Source: Blumeriella jaapii
Lineage: Eukaryota; Ascomycota; Leotiomycetes; Helotiales; Drepanopezizaceae
Length of the DNA stretch: 64,000 nt
Assembly (NCBI GenBank): GCA_009599575.1
Contig: VWND01000072.1
Coordinates: 1-64,000, forward strand
Direction: 5' to 3'
Below are positions 1 to 10,540 of the stretch, in pieces. A program made the translations under genes and the position numbers. The notes beneath the pieces are model-generated. The model did no database searches. It had not been told where the DNA came from and worked only from the letters and a program-made list of their open reading frames with translations. Every line of letters begins with the position of its first letter. Position 1 is the first letter of the stretch.

Positions 1-806
1 ATTTTTATAATTTTTTAAAATTTCTTTTACTTTTTTCTATTATATAATTTTTGTCTTTTTGTTTTACTTATTTATATTATAAATCTTTATAATTTTAAAT
101 ACCACCTTCTGTTTATTATAATTTAAAATCATTTTTCTAATAATATTTTTTCTTATAATATATACACCATCTGCTTTTATTTTAATATAAGTTTTAATTT
201 TTAATTATATTATTTTTCATAACTTAAACGCTAAATCGCCACCCGCTTTGTTTTTTTTTTATAAAAAAATCTTTTTTATTTAAATATTAAATTTTTTAAA
301 AATATATATCTTATTTTATACTAATTATTTTTTTTTTTTTAATATTTTAATTTTTTTTTTAATATTTATACTATTTTTTTTTTTATATATTTATATAAAT
401 AAAGGTTTTTTTTTATTACGCTATCCGCTGTTTTTTAATCAACTAGTTTTTTTCATAACTAAAGTTTTTTTAAAATTAATTTATTAAATATTTTATTTTA
501 TAATTATTTTTATAATAATTCTCGTATTTTTATACGCTATTTAATTTAAGAGTTTTTTTTTTAAATATTTCATTTTTACAAAATTTTTATTACTTAAATT
601 TATTTTTTACCGTTATTTTTATTTTGCTTATTTTATACTTTTATTCTTATTTTAAAATTATTTTTTTATAATATATTAAATTTCGTAAAAATATTTATTC
701 TTCTTCTGCAATTTTAGTCGTTAATTTTTTATTTTGCTCATTTTAGTTAATACCTTTTTTTTCACTTATTATATATGATTTTCCCTGCCGGTTACTCGGT
801 ATTTTT

Positions 807-808
<2 letters not shown>

Positions 809-840
<32 letters not shown>
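809..840. repeat. 32-nt T homopolymer
   Basis: An uninterrupted run of 32 T follows a short GC-containing patch (about 785-800). Its length in the assembly should be treated as uncertain because homopolymers of this size are hard to read. Confidence 0.9.
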
Positions 841-844
<4 letters not shown>

Positions 845-1329
845 ATTTTCAATTATACGATATATAAATTATTTATTTATCTTTTTCTTTATATTTTTTT
901 ATAATATTATTAATATTTGTAATATATAATTGTAATATTTTTGCTATTTAGGCCTTTTTCTACTTTTTTGTTTATTTTATAATATATTTTATTTTTTTAC
1001 AAATCATACGATTTTTTGCTTTGCTTTTTTTTTTTTTAAATATTAATTGTATAAATCATATATTATTTAAACTGATTATTTTGATGTTTTCTGTTTTAAA
1101 TTTTTTATTTTTTATTTTATTTATATAAAATAATTTTTAACTTTTTTGTTTATTAACCGTTATTCGCATTTTTACTTATTGAATCAAAAAATTACGGTTT
1201 TTTTAAAAAATATACGATCTTGTTACTTTGCTTATATATATTATATATTTTCAATTTTATTGATTTTTTATTTTATTAAATTTTATTTTATTCATTTTTT
1301 TTTTAATTTAATTTTTTTATTAAATTTTC

Positions 1330-2000
1330 ATTTAATAAATTTTATTTAGGCGTATTTTTTTTCAACTTTTTAAAAAAACATTTTGTTTATTTAAATAATA
1401 TTTTAATTTTTGCGATTTAACCATTTGTTACATTTTGCAAATATTATAATAAATTATATATTTTTAATAAATTAATATTTATAAAATTACGATTTTGTTA
1501 TTTTCCATATTTTATTATATATTTTATTATTATTATAAACTATACGTTATTTAAGTTTATTTAAGCGTAATTTTTTTTTTTTTATTTTTTTAAAATATAT
1601 TCTGTTTAAACAGTTTATATATTACTTTTTATTATATAATTTTTTTTATACTTTTGTTTGATTTTTAATAAATTTTACCTTTTATAAAATACTCGGGTTT
1701 ATTACCTTTTCCTTTTTTTTTCAAATTTTTTTTATAAATTATAAGTAGTTTAAGTTTCTTAAGCGTAATTCTTTTTTTTTTTTTTTTAAAATATATTTTA
1801 TTTATATAAATTTTATTTTACTTTTTTTTTATTTAAATTTTTTATTTTTTGGAATATTTTATAGAAAATTATATTTTTTCCAAATATTAGCTATTTAAAT
1901 CTTTTAATACTTTTTTTTACGTTTTTTTTAATACATTTTGTTTATAAAATATATATTTTGCTTTTTTTGTTATTTAGTTTTTTTTTACATTTTTACTCAT
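1330..2000. repeat. degenerate ~200-bp AT-rich tandem repeat
   Basis: A loose motif recurs near 1348, 1563, 1758 and about 1890-1930: a TATTTAAG or TATTTAGG core, then CGTAATT or CGTATTT, a long T run, and ATATATT or ACATT followed by TGTTTA. The first spacings are about 215 and 195 bp. A related TATTTAGG at about 948 lies roughly two periods upstream. Units are too diverged to align exactly by eye. A decayed satellite is plausible, but low-complexity coincidence is not excluded. Confidence 0.4.
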
Positions 2001-2630
2001 TTTATAAAAAATTTTATTATTTATAAATTATACAATTTGTTAGCTTTGCTTATTTTAATATATATATATTTTATTTTTTATAATTTTTATATTATTTAAA
2101 GCTATTATATCGGAATATTTTGTTTATGCTTATTTTATAAATTATTTTATTTTTATATATTATACGCTATCTTCTGTGGCTAAACTATTGTTTTATTTTT
2201 TTTATTTATTATATAATATATTTTTTTTAATTATATATCTAATTTATAAATTTTCTTTTATCAAATATTACGCGATTTCCTGTTTTTTGTAAATTATCGA
2301 TTAATAAATTTTTATAAAATATAAAATATTTTTGTTTTATATACTATCAATTACTAATTGATTTTATAAAAATGAAATACAATTTTTACAATTTATATAT
2401 TGTTTTTTAAAATAATATGAATTTTGCGAATTTTCTTTAATTTTGAAAATTATATAAATTGAATTGCTTTTTTATCGCTACTTTTAATAATTTTTATTTA
2501 TATAATTTCCATTTGCTTAATATAAAATTAAAAAATTTATTAAATAATCTTTGGGTACTAAAACATGTATATATTCAATTTTATCGATACGTTAATTAAA
2601 TAATTTTGAAAGATTTTATTAAATATTTAT

Positions 2631-2745
2631 TTTTTTTTTTTGTAGAAAAAAAATCGAAATTTTGAAAAAAAATCGAAAATTTTGAAAAAAGTTCGAAAAA
2701 TTGAAAAAAAAAAAAAAATTGAAAATAAAAAAAAAGTGAAGAATA
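2631..2745. repeat. A-rich low-complexity tract
   Basis: A T run flips to A-rich DNA containing several copies of an AAAATCGAAA/TTTTGAAA type unit, then poly-A. It looks like simple-sequence expansion. No coding content is seen. Confidence 0.7.
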
Positions 2746-2910
2746 ATGTGTAATACCCTTTTTAATTCCCTCCTCTTTACAACATTATTAGCTTACAAGC
2801 TCGCCCGCAAGCTTATAAGGTTCTTATTCTTCTGATTATAGCTTATTATCATAAGCTCACCAACTAAGCTAACGGGCAGTTGGTGTGGTTTGGTTGCAAA
2901 AAATACAATG
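2746..2910. other. short GC-balanced island with inverted repeat
   Basis: Base composition changes abruptly to a mixed sequence that keeps CA and TG dinucleotides. It contains a CTTACAAGC / GCTTATAAG-type inverted repeat (about 2791-2820) and several AAGCTTA or AGCTTA words. No ORF or tRNA fold is evident. It could be a fragment of a mobile-element terminus that escaped RIP, or a small ncRNA relic. I cannot assign it. Confidence 0.35.
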
Positions 2911-4390
2911 AAATCTAACTATAACCTTTACTTTCAAATCAAACTTCACGTTACGATTAATATTATAATAAAAATTAAAAAATCTGTTATTTATAATTTT
3001 GTTATTATAAAAATATATATATAAACTTTAATAATTTTCAAGTAATTATAATTTTTTTTGGCGTTTTCAAGTTTAATCGAAAATTTCCAATATGTTTCAA
3101 ATTTTGTAGCCGAAAAATTTAATAATTTTTTTTTTATATATTTTTTTTTAATAATTATTTAAAATAATTATATTAATTACCCTCGATAATAAACTATAAT
3201 TAAAAATAAAAACTAATATTATTATATATCTTATAAAAATTATATTTAAAAATTTAATTATTTCAATAACATATATAAATTTAATTTAAATTAAATTATT
3301 ATAAAAAAGCAAAAAGTAATTGTTTTCGTTTTAGAATTTAATTTACAATTTGTTATATGTATTTATAGTATATATCAGATATTATAAAATATGTAAATTT
3401 TTTCAATTTATTTATTATTTTACATTTTTAAATAAAAGTTATTTTAAAAAAAAAAAATTTATTAAATAGATTGATATATTATTTTCATTATATATCCTAT
3501 ATTATATTAATAAATTTTTCTCTCTATTTTATTTACTATTTTATTTACTATTTCATATTGTTATATATTATATTTCTTATATATCCGATCCGATATTATA
3601 TTAATATATATTTTTTTTTTTTTTTTAGTATTTCAAATTTCTATATAAAAGTCTTTTTAGATTTTTTTTTTTTTAATAAGATTTATATATATTAATTTAT
3701 ATTTTCATTTTAATATTTACCTTGAAATTCATATATTAATAAATATTAAAAAAATTATAATTACTACTTTTGTTATTCTAATCATATACTTAACTTCGAG
3801 TTTTATTTATATTATTATATAAAAAGGTATGAAATTTTTTTAATTGCGTTTTCGAATTTACTTCGTAGTTTTTAATATATTTTTGTATATATATCGCCGA
3901 TAAATATATTAATATATTTTTCTTATATCTGTTAATTTAATCTTAATATGTATATTTTTTTTTAAATAATTATTAATTATATTTGTAGTTTATGGCCCCT
4001 TATTTTAAAAAAACCAAACTTACTGTAAAAATGAATTAAATAATAAAAATAAGGAAATTCGATAATTAAATTAATTTAATAAGTTAACAAACCCAGCTTT
4101 AATTTAAATTATTATAAAAATAATTATTTATTATTATAAAAGTAATTATAAATTGTTTTTATTTGCGTTTTCAAATTTATTAAATATTTTGTTTTTTTTT
4201 ATATATTTTATTATATAGCCGAAAGATTCAATAATATATTTATATTATTAATATTATATTGTATTTTAATAAAGGAAATTTGAAGTAATTAATTGCATTG
4301 TTATATTAATATGTAAAAGCTTAATTTTTATTTGTATTCTTATGTAAAAAGTTAAAAACAATATTAATATTTGCGTTTTCAAATTTAATT
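2911..4390. other. AT-rich stretch, nothing recognised
   Basis: Very AT-rich DNA without homology that I can see. The frame at 3471-3695 encodes only Tyr/Phe/Ile-rich low-complexity peptide and is not believed. A phrase containing GCGTTTTCAAATTTA or GCGTTTTCAAGTTTA recurs near 3060, 3845, 4160 and 4372, which hints at another decayed repeat. Confidence 0.5.
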
Positions 4391-4758
4391 AATAATTTCA
4401 AATATATTTACGTTTATATTTATATTTAGATTTAAGTTTCTATTTTTCACGTTTCTATTTATATTTATATTTCTATTTATATTTCTATTTATATTTCTAT
4501 TTATATTTCTATTTATATTTTTAATTATATTTCTATTTATATTTCTATTTATATTTCTATTTATATTTCTATTTATATTTCTATTTCTATTTCTATTTCT
4601 ATTTATATTTCTAATTATATTTCTATTTAATTTCTATTTCTATTTCTATTTCTATTTCTATTTCTATTTCTATTTCTATTTCTATTTCTATTTCTATTTC
4701 TATTTCTATTTCTATTTCTATTTCTATTTCTATTTCTATTTATATTTATTTATATCAA
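4391..4758. repeat. pyrimidine-rich micro/minisatellite (TTTCTA / TTTCTATTTATA)n
   Basis: The left part alternates TTTCTATTTATA 12-mers. The right part (about 4627-4740) is nearly pure TTTCTA hexamers. The strand is pyrimidine-rich with regular purine interruptions. It sits about 70 bp beyond the 3' end of the helicase gene. Its copy number is probably unstable between isolates. Confidence 0.9.
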
Positions 4759-4826
4759 ATGTTTTAATGAATTTCAGACAGATAAAATATTAATAATTTA
4801 ATCTGTAAAGAAAATAAAAATTTAAT

Positions 4827-5576
4827 CTAAGATATTTCATCTGTTAAGTCAATAAATATATATTTAAGACCTAAAATAGATTCAGTATCTAATTCCGTAA
4901 TATAAACCTGTTTAGTAAAACTTTTTATAAAACTATTTATATTCGAAATAGATTTATTATCAAATAGATTTTGATAATAATCGGAATTTCGGTTTTTAGG
5001 CCATAATTCATTTCGTTTAAATAATAAACTTATTATTTGATAAACAAAATTTATTAATACACATTTATTTTCAAATTCGAAAGATTGACGTAATCGATAA
5101 CAAATAACAGTAGGTAATAAACAAATAAAACAACAACTATTTTCGTATAAATAAAAACTATTTCGAATAAATTCTTCTTTTATATTTTGTGAAAATAAAT
5201 CAAGATTCGCAAATTCAATACAATCGCGAGTACAATGATTACTAGTATTTTGCGTATAAATAAAATAACAATACGTGCAAAAATTATTATTTTCAAAACT
5301 TTGCGATAAAACCCAAATTAAATCATTTCTTGCGTTTTCGACTTCTTTTGTAATTGTATTAATAATTTGCGCTTGTTTTTCGTAAATATTATTACGATTT
5401 ATACAAAGATCGCAATTTGCACTAGTTTTAAAACACTGATCTAAAATAGTATTATTTAAATATAAAGAAATTAATCGTTTACGACAGACTACTTCGCGTA
5501 AATAACTTTTAATTAATCTTTTATTTAACGAATCGTTTTCGATTTCTTTTTCAAAACCTGAATTATAAAAAAACAT
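4827..5576 (-). pseudogene. helicase segment 5: C-terminal cysteine-containing tail
   Basis: Frame of 249 codons immediately after motif VI. It begins in frame with a VVCRKRLISLYLNN segment, followed by ILDQCFKTSANCDLC. In telomere-linked helicases the equivalent position has a conserved Cys cluster (C-R-R...LD-x-x...C-D-x-C), probably a zinc site analogous to the RecQ-Ct zinc region. A further Cys-rich stretch (CTYCYF...CTRDC...CCFICLL) follows. The natural stop is at 4827-4829. The ATG at 5576 is not the true start. Confidence 0.6.
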
Positions 5577-5597
5577 CGATATAGCTTCGTTTTTTTA

Positions 5598-6085
5598 TCG
5601 CGGCCGGCCCGACTGGAACCTTGTAAAAAAACCGTTAAATTCGAAAGCTAATTCATAATAAATAGTAGCACGTATATTAGAATAATCAAAGCCTTCTTGC
5701 AAACCGCTAGTACAAACTAAAATATTATAAAAAAGTTGTATAATCGGTAGTAAAACTTTTTAAAAAAAAAAAAAACCGATTCCTTTTCATTTTTTGATAA
5801 TTCAGACGTATATTTCGCGCAATCTAAAAATTCAGATAATTTATCGACAAGCGCAATTGTAGGACAAAATATTATTATTTTATCTAAATATGATTTAAAA
5901 TTCGATTTTAATTCAAAACAATATTCTTCGATTTCTTTAAATTTATTTTGCATACTTTTAGATTTAAAACTTGAAGCTCGATATGATATATTATTTACGT
6001 AAACAATCGGCCCGTATTTTAGCAAAAGTTTGTAAATTTAATTCATTAATCAATTGATTTTCTTGATTTACGGATAATGTACCAG
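5598..6085 (-). pseudogene. helicase segment 4: RecA-like domain 2 (motifs III-VI)
   Basis: Covers motif III (LTGT, about 6076-6087) and the IIIFCPT motif IV-like strand in the 102-codon frame 5717-6025. It then has a TSGLQEGFDYSN segment corresponding to the motif V region, and QSGRPR at 5598-5615 corresponding to the Q-x-x-GR-x-GR motif VI. These pieces fall in three frames separated by indels near 6001 and in an A13 run at about 5762-5774. All core SF2 motifs are therefore present in order, which argues for a recent loss of frame or sequencing error rather than old decay. Confidence 0.65.
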
Positions 6086-7027
6086 TTAAAAAAATACTGT
6101 TTGAACTTTCAAATTAAGAATTTTTTTAAATTGATACATTATAAAACGATAATTAGCCGCAGTTATTAGCAAATGACATTCGTCTAATATAATTCTATCA
6201 ATTTTTCCTTTATCGATTTTATTTATTAATAAATTAATAAATATATCGTTTTTCAAAGTTTCAATAGAAATAAGAGTTATAGTTTTAAATTCAAGATTAT
6301 CTTCGTAATTACTAACAGGAATTCCAAATTCATTTGCACGTTTAAATAAATCGCTTTTTAAACCAATTAACGGTACGATAATAATAGTAATTTTGGCGTT
6401 AGATAAAGCAGCGCATAATAAATAAATCAAAGATTTACCACTACTAGTAGGTAATATTCCTAATATATAAGGCACTTTTAATAAAATACTTTTTAATAAA
6501 GTTTCTTGTTCAGGAATAATAAAATCGATTTCGGAATTATTTAAAAATTCGCGTAATAATAATAATAACGTATTATCTCCGATAGGCATAGTAGATAAAT
6601 AATTCAAATTTGTAAGCTTAATTTTTTTATTAATTGAATTATATTCGAAAGACGCTTGTCTATTATGTTTTTTAGCTTTTGAATTATTATTTAATAAAGG
6701 CTTTTGATAACGTAATGCAAAAGTCAAAGATTCAGTCTTGTTTTTATTAATTTTAACTTTATTAATAATATCGAGATTATTTAAAAATGAATTATTAATA
6801 ATTTCTTTATTATTTAAGCCGAAAAAATCAAAATAACGAAGGCAAAATTGTAAATACTTTGATTGCAAATCGCCTCGCGTATTTTCGAAAGTATTCGAAT
6901 TACGGCCATAATTTAATTCTTCAGTTATTAACGAATGATTCATTTGATTCGCTTGAAGCTCATTATTCGTAAAACTATTATTAGAATTAATTAATGTAAT
7001 AGAATTGATATCAAGATTTTCTTTCAT
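6086..7027 (-). pseudogene. helicase segment 3: RecA-like domain 1 (Walker A and DECH box)
   Basis: Frame of 313 codons. Motif I is PTSSGKS at residues 193-199 (about 6431-6451). Motif Ia is IIVPLIGLKSD near residues 216-226. Motif II is DECH at residues 282-285 (about 6173-6184). This DExH form is typical of the RecQ-like branch of SF2. The frame ends at FF-stop in a T7 run (6088-6094 on plus). One frame over, the sequence continues as the LTGT motif III, so the annotated end is artificial. The ATG at 7027 is internal, because homologous sequence continues upstream. Confidence 0.8.
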
Positions 7028-7118
7028 AAAATATTTAATAATAGCTACAATAATTTGACGATATTTTTGAATAGTTAAAGGTTGACCAATTTTTACTAAA
7101 CAAAATGATTTTAAATAA

Positions 7119-8262
7119 TTAGAAATATCGGCCGATTTTAAAAATCTTTTGTTTGTATAAAAAAAATAAATAACTAACTGTTTTATATTGATTATTATTC
7201 GCCGAAATACTAATATTTAATATTCTAATAAATGGTTCTACTAAAACCATATAATATAATACTAAAGTACTAACTTTTAAAGGAATATATCTTATATTCG
7301 AAGCTAGCTTTTCACTAGAATATTGCGATTTAAATTTACTAATATTCATAATAAATAAACCACTTCCAATATCAAGAAATAATTCTCTTTTATCTTTACG
7401 CGAATTACAACTTCTAAGTGAAGTAAGTTCGGTTCCTCGAATGGGTAAACCACAATCTAAATAAAAATCAATCAAAAATAACTTTTTTAAATTGAAATTT
7501 AATTTTAAATAAGCTTTAATTGCTTGGGGTTTAATTTGTAATTTTTGATTCGAAAAATTATAAAAACGAGCTCGTAATTCTGACGATTTAATAACTTTAT
7601 TAAATAACCATTTATCGTTTGCTTTTTTATTAGGATGTAAATCTTTGAAAGATAAAAAAGGCGTCGTATTATTACGATCTTCGTATTTTGCAAAATCAGC
7701 TAACGTAATATGACTATATTCGCTTTCTGAAATATTAAAAAGAAGATCGTTTTTTAATATTTGCTCGGTTTTTTCTAAAATTAATTCTTTAAATACAAAT
7801 CGCAAATTGTCAATACTTAAAACAACGTTTTTATAACTAACTGTATTTTCAGTCAAACTATGAATTGTAACATTACTATTGCTTGAAAGATTTTTATTTA
7901 CAATAAAACAAAACGATCGGTGTAATAGCAATTCGCTTAATGCAGTATTCGAATTATTTTTAAAAAAAATTATTCATTAATTTAGTTAAAATATCATTTA
8001 AATTACTTTGAGAATTACAAACAAGAATATTTATAGCTTTATTTAAAAATATTAATTGCGAGCAATATATAAATTTAGAATAATAGCCAGATAAATCTAG
8101 AGTATCTCGTAAAGTAAAATTAGATCTTAAACTTTTAATTGCAAAATAAGCGTTAATAGGACTTTTTCGAATATATTTAAATCTTGTTTTTGAATTAAAA
8201 TTTCAAAAATAATATTACTTAATAATTTTTGAAATTCGATTAACAAAGGATTACGATCAGTT
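7119..8262 (-). pseudogene. helicase segment 2: central family-specific region
   Basis: Includes the 270-codon frame 7119-7931 and the sequence upstream of it, which continues in frame with it from about 8165. Residues 161-173 read GLPIRGTELTSLR. They are followed by an IRYIPLKV...LVLYYMVLVEPF stretch. In fungal telomere-linked helicases I know an equivalent block, GxPxRGxEx(x)SLR followed by a K-RYLP-V-YY-LV-PF pattern. The Arg...Glu spacing is reminiscent of tyrosine-recombinase box I, but no catalytic Tyr module is visible, so I do not claim recombinase activity. It runs into segment 3 through a frameshift in an A run near 7162. Confidence 0.6.
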
Positions 8263-9564
8263 TCAGAATTTTTTATATTTTTTTAAAAATGAAATATAAG
8301 AATTTTGCTCTGTATCTACGTTTGATAATCTTCCAAAAGACCAAGAATTATTCGAAGTATTGCTATTATTACTAATATTACTTGAATTGCTATCATCCGA
8401 TAATATAGATTCATTGCTTATAGAATTATCGAATTCAATTTCAGAATTATCACTCGATAAATCGTCGATTAAAATTCGATTATTATAAGCTTTATTTATA
8501 TTTCGATTAATAGTTTTTGTGAAATTTTTCGATGAAACTTCAATTTTTGGATCGTTTATATAATCAATCGCTTGTAATAATAAATCGTCAATTTTTTCTT
8601 CTAGTTTTGTATCGATTTTAAAAATCGGTTTACTAGTTTTATATAATTTTAAATTATAACTACGAAAGAAAAAAGTAATAAAATTATTAAAAAAAGCAAA
8701 ATAATCGACGCGAGATTTCGATGTAAGTAATATTTTAAATTCTTTATTGCCTATTTTATTAGGCTCAAAACTATTTAAAATATTTAAATGACTTTTATTT
8801 ATCCAAGTAATTTTATCTAAACTTAAATAAAGAATTTCTTGAATATTATCGATTATAAATTTAATCAATTCGTCGTCTTTATCTTGATTATATAATTCAC
8901 ATAAATCGTATAATTCTTGCGGCTTATAATTTTGAATAAATTCAGCATATCGAGTTTTTGCTTGAAAATTGGTTAAATTATCGCTAAGATTTATTTTAGA
9001 CGAATTTAAATTTTCGTAGAATAAAGATTCTTTCAAATTTAATTCTTCGATTAATAAATTTTGAGCTATTAACAAATCAGATGGTAAATCTTCTGAAATT
9101 TCATTAGAATGAATATTATCTTCGATTTCGTTTACTGAATTATCAATTTGTTTAACTTCGAAATACCATCTATTTCTTTCAAGTGATTGAGTAGTTACAA
9201 TTGAATAATATTTACTAATATCATTTGCAACAATAATTTCGATTTCATTTGTATGAATTTTTTTAATATGTTTTTTGATATTTATACGATTTGCTAGAAT
9301 TAAAGAACAAAAATCGCATTTAAAATTGTTTTGCGATATTTCGAGTTCTGGAAAAGGTTTTAAATCGAATTCTAATGAAAAAAGTCGTATTAATTCTAAA
9401 CTGTTTTTCAAAGATTCGATTTTTAACGATTGATAAATAATTAAGCCTTGTTTAATTAATTTATTTCGATCGTTTTTTTGAAATTGAATGGAAATGATTT
9501 TTACGTATATGTTGTTCAAATCCAGTAATAGATGAATTACAAAACAAACAAAGCAATAATTCAA
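8263..9564 (-). pseudogene. helicase segment 1: N-terminal C2H2 finger region
   Basis: Open frame of 433 codons. Residues 83-104 form a clear C2H2 finger (C83-x2-C86-x12-H99-x4-H104). An earlier finger of the same kind is visible across a frameshift at about 9544, where CFVC and a downstream HIRKNH fall in adjacent frames. The C-terminal third is Ser/Asn-rich and acidic, then the frame ends at a run of six A. Two C2H2 fingers at the N terminus are characteristic of the fungal OrsD (DUF3505) family. The annotated ATG is internal to the gene. Confidence 0.7.
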
Positions 9565-9778
9565 AATCTATATAATAAGATAAAAAGTGAAAATCAGGTA
9601 AATCTTGAAACGCTTGTTTAGGATTTAAAAATCGTTAGTAGTACGAAAGTTACTAAAATAATGAATATTAGCGCTGTTTATCAAAGGGGTGGAAGATACT
9701 TGAATGTTTGACATATCGAATTTTTTAAAAAAAAAATCGTATAATCGAAGAAATTCGAAGAAAATAAGAATAAGTTTT

Positions 9779-9986
9779 TTTTAGGGGTTTTTTTGAAGTT
9801 TTTGAAGTTTTTGAAGTTTTTGAAGTTTTGGGAGTTTTGGAAGTTTTGGTGGTTTTGGTAGTTTTGGGGGTTTTGGAGGTTTTGGAGGTTTTTGGTGGTT
9901 TTGGTAGTTTTGGGGGTTTTGGGGGTTTTGGGGGTTTTGGGGGTTTTGGGAGTTTTGATAATTTGGGTGGTGTGTGGTTTTGAAAA
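9779..9986. repeat. G-rich minisatellite, G-quadruplex-prone
   Basis: Tandem TTTTGGGGG / TTTTGGAGG / TTTTTGAAG units on the plus strand. The purest part (about 9912-9950) has at least four consecutive G5 tracts separated by T4. The complementary strand reads as a Pro/Lys/Thr/Ser low-complexity frame (9725-9994), which I treat as a by-product of the repeat. It lies between the helicase start and the tandem arrays, only about 70-270 bp upstream of the helicase ATG. Confidence 0.85.
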
Positions 9987-10029
9987 ATTTTCAAAACTTT
10001 AATTGATTAAAGTTTTCGCGTAGCCCATA

Positions 10030-10138
10030 GCAACGATAATTTTAATTAAATAAATTATTCGAAAACTTTAATTAAATAAATTATTCGAAACTTTATTTAA
10101 TTAAATAAATTAAAACTTTAATTAATTAAATTAAATTA
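10030..10138. repeat. AT-rich short tandem repeat
   Basis: Three to four imperfect copies of an approximately 30-bp unit, AATTAAATAAATTATTCGAAA plus a CTTT linker, followed by TTAATTAA-rich sequence. No coding content. Confidence 0.7.
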
Positions 10139-10139
10139 C

Positions 10140-10400
10140 AAAAAAGACACTTACAGCAGAGGGCAGACTGATACACCGACTCATACTTATTCACCATATA
10201 TACAAGACCCCGTGGGACAATTCACGGGCCGGAGCCATAGAATTTGCATGCAACTAGGTTCTATAAGTAGAGTGGCGGAGCATTAAGGCAGAACGCCTGG
10301 CAACCCTTTTCCCGTGGCTTTACGGGTTCTCAATGGGGTAACGAAGGAATTGAACCTACAGAAACCATCAACCACTACACCATAGGTGCTTTAGGACTTT
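10140..10400 (-). other. putative tRNA-derived SINE-like or pol III unit
   Basis: A GC-balanced island in AT-rich DNA. On the minus strand it has an A-box-like TGGTGTAGTGG (10372-10382), preceded by CTA as in eukaryotic tRNA-Gln-type 5' halves. A B-box-like GGTTCAATTCC follows (10346-10356), then a structured body with two short CCCGT...ACGGG-type hairpins (about 10202-10229 and 10311-10327). It ends at a T6 terminator-like run (10140-10145). The A-B spacing of 15 nt is too short for a functional tRNA, so this is a tRNA-derived relic or SINE. No second copy was seen in the window, so the SINE identity is inferred. Confidence 0.4.
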
Positions 10401-10540
10401 TGTCCCGAAAGCATACGAACGACTAGGTTATATAAAGTATATAATTTTTTAAAGTTTATTTTGTGCGTGTGTGGGATTAGGCGAATGTGGGTTTAAGCGA
10501 AAGTTAAATTTTGCGACCGTGCACGATTTTCTGAACGTTT

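Larger units (their letters stand above)
1..2640. other. AT-rich gene-free stretch
   Basis: Almost pure A/T with long T and A runs and only scattered C/G. Short open frames here, such as 1146-1349, are rich in Phe, Ile, Tyr and Leu with no recognisable motif, as expected by chance at this composition. I see no tRNA, rRNA or protein homology. A degenerate satellite-like repeat and a long T run inside it are listed separately. It may be an AT isochore of RIP-decayed DNA or a subtelomeric or pericentric spacer; the sequence alone does not decide. Confidence 0.6.
4827..9714 (-). pseudogene. RecQ-like helicase with C2H2 fingers (fungal OrsD / telomere-linked helicase type), frame-disrupted
   Basis: One long gene read right to left, probably starting at the ATG complementary to 9712-9714. 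Its order is: two N-terminal C2H2-like fingers, a long central region typical of fungal OrsD-domain helicases, the superfamily-2 helicase core (Walker A, DECH, LTGT, motif VI), and a Cys-containing tail. The reading frame shifts at about nine places, near 9629, 9544, 8271, 8165, 7162, 6091, 6001, 5768 and 5595. Most are A/T homopolymers, and homology resumes at once in the next frame. Unlike the retroelements, it keeps many CA/TG dinucleotides and has few in-frame stops, so RIP is not the main damage. Either it is a pseudogene or the assembly has homopolymer indels. Relatives of this family often lie in subtelomeres; helicase activity here is inferred only. Confidence 0.75.

Noticed and set aside
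1146..3695. Small plus-strand frames 1146-1349 and 3471-3695
   Set aside because: Compositionally degenerate (Phe/Ile/Tyr/Leu) peptides expected by chance in AT-rich DNA; no motif or conserved copy.
1..4760. Claiming a centromere
   Set aside because: AT-richness and a doubtful ~200-bp periodicity are compatible with a centromere but equally with a decayed subtelomere; no decisive signal.
7119..7931. Tyrosine recombinase domain in the helicase gene
   Set aside because: Only an R-x-x-E-like word (RGTEL) is present; the H-x-x-R and Tyr boxes are not visible and the segment matches the helicase family's own conserved block.
9725..9994. Pro/Lys/Thr-rich 89-codon frame
   Set aside because: Simple translation of the G-rich minisatellite on the other strand; no start context or homologous domain.
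10346..10382. Functional tRNA gene (Gln-like)
   Set aside because: A- and B-box-like sequences are only 15 nt apart, leaving no room for an anticodon arm.
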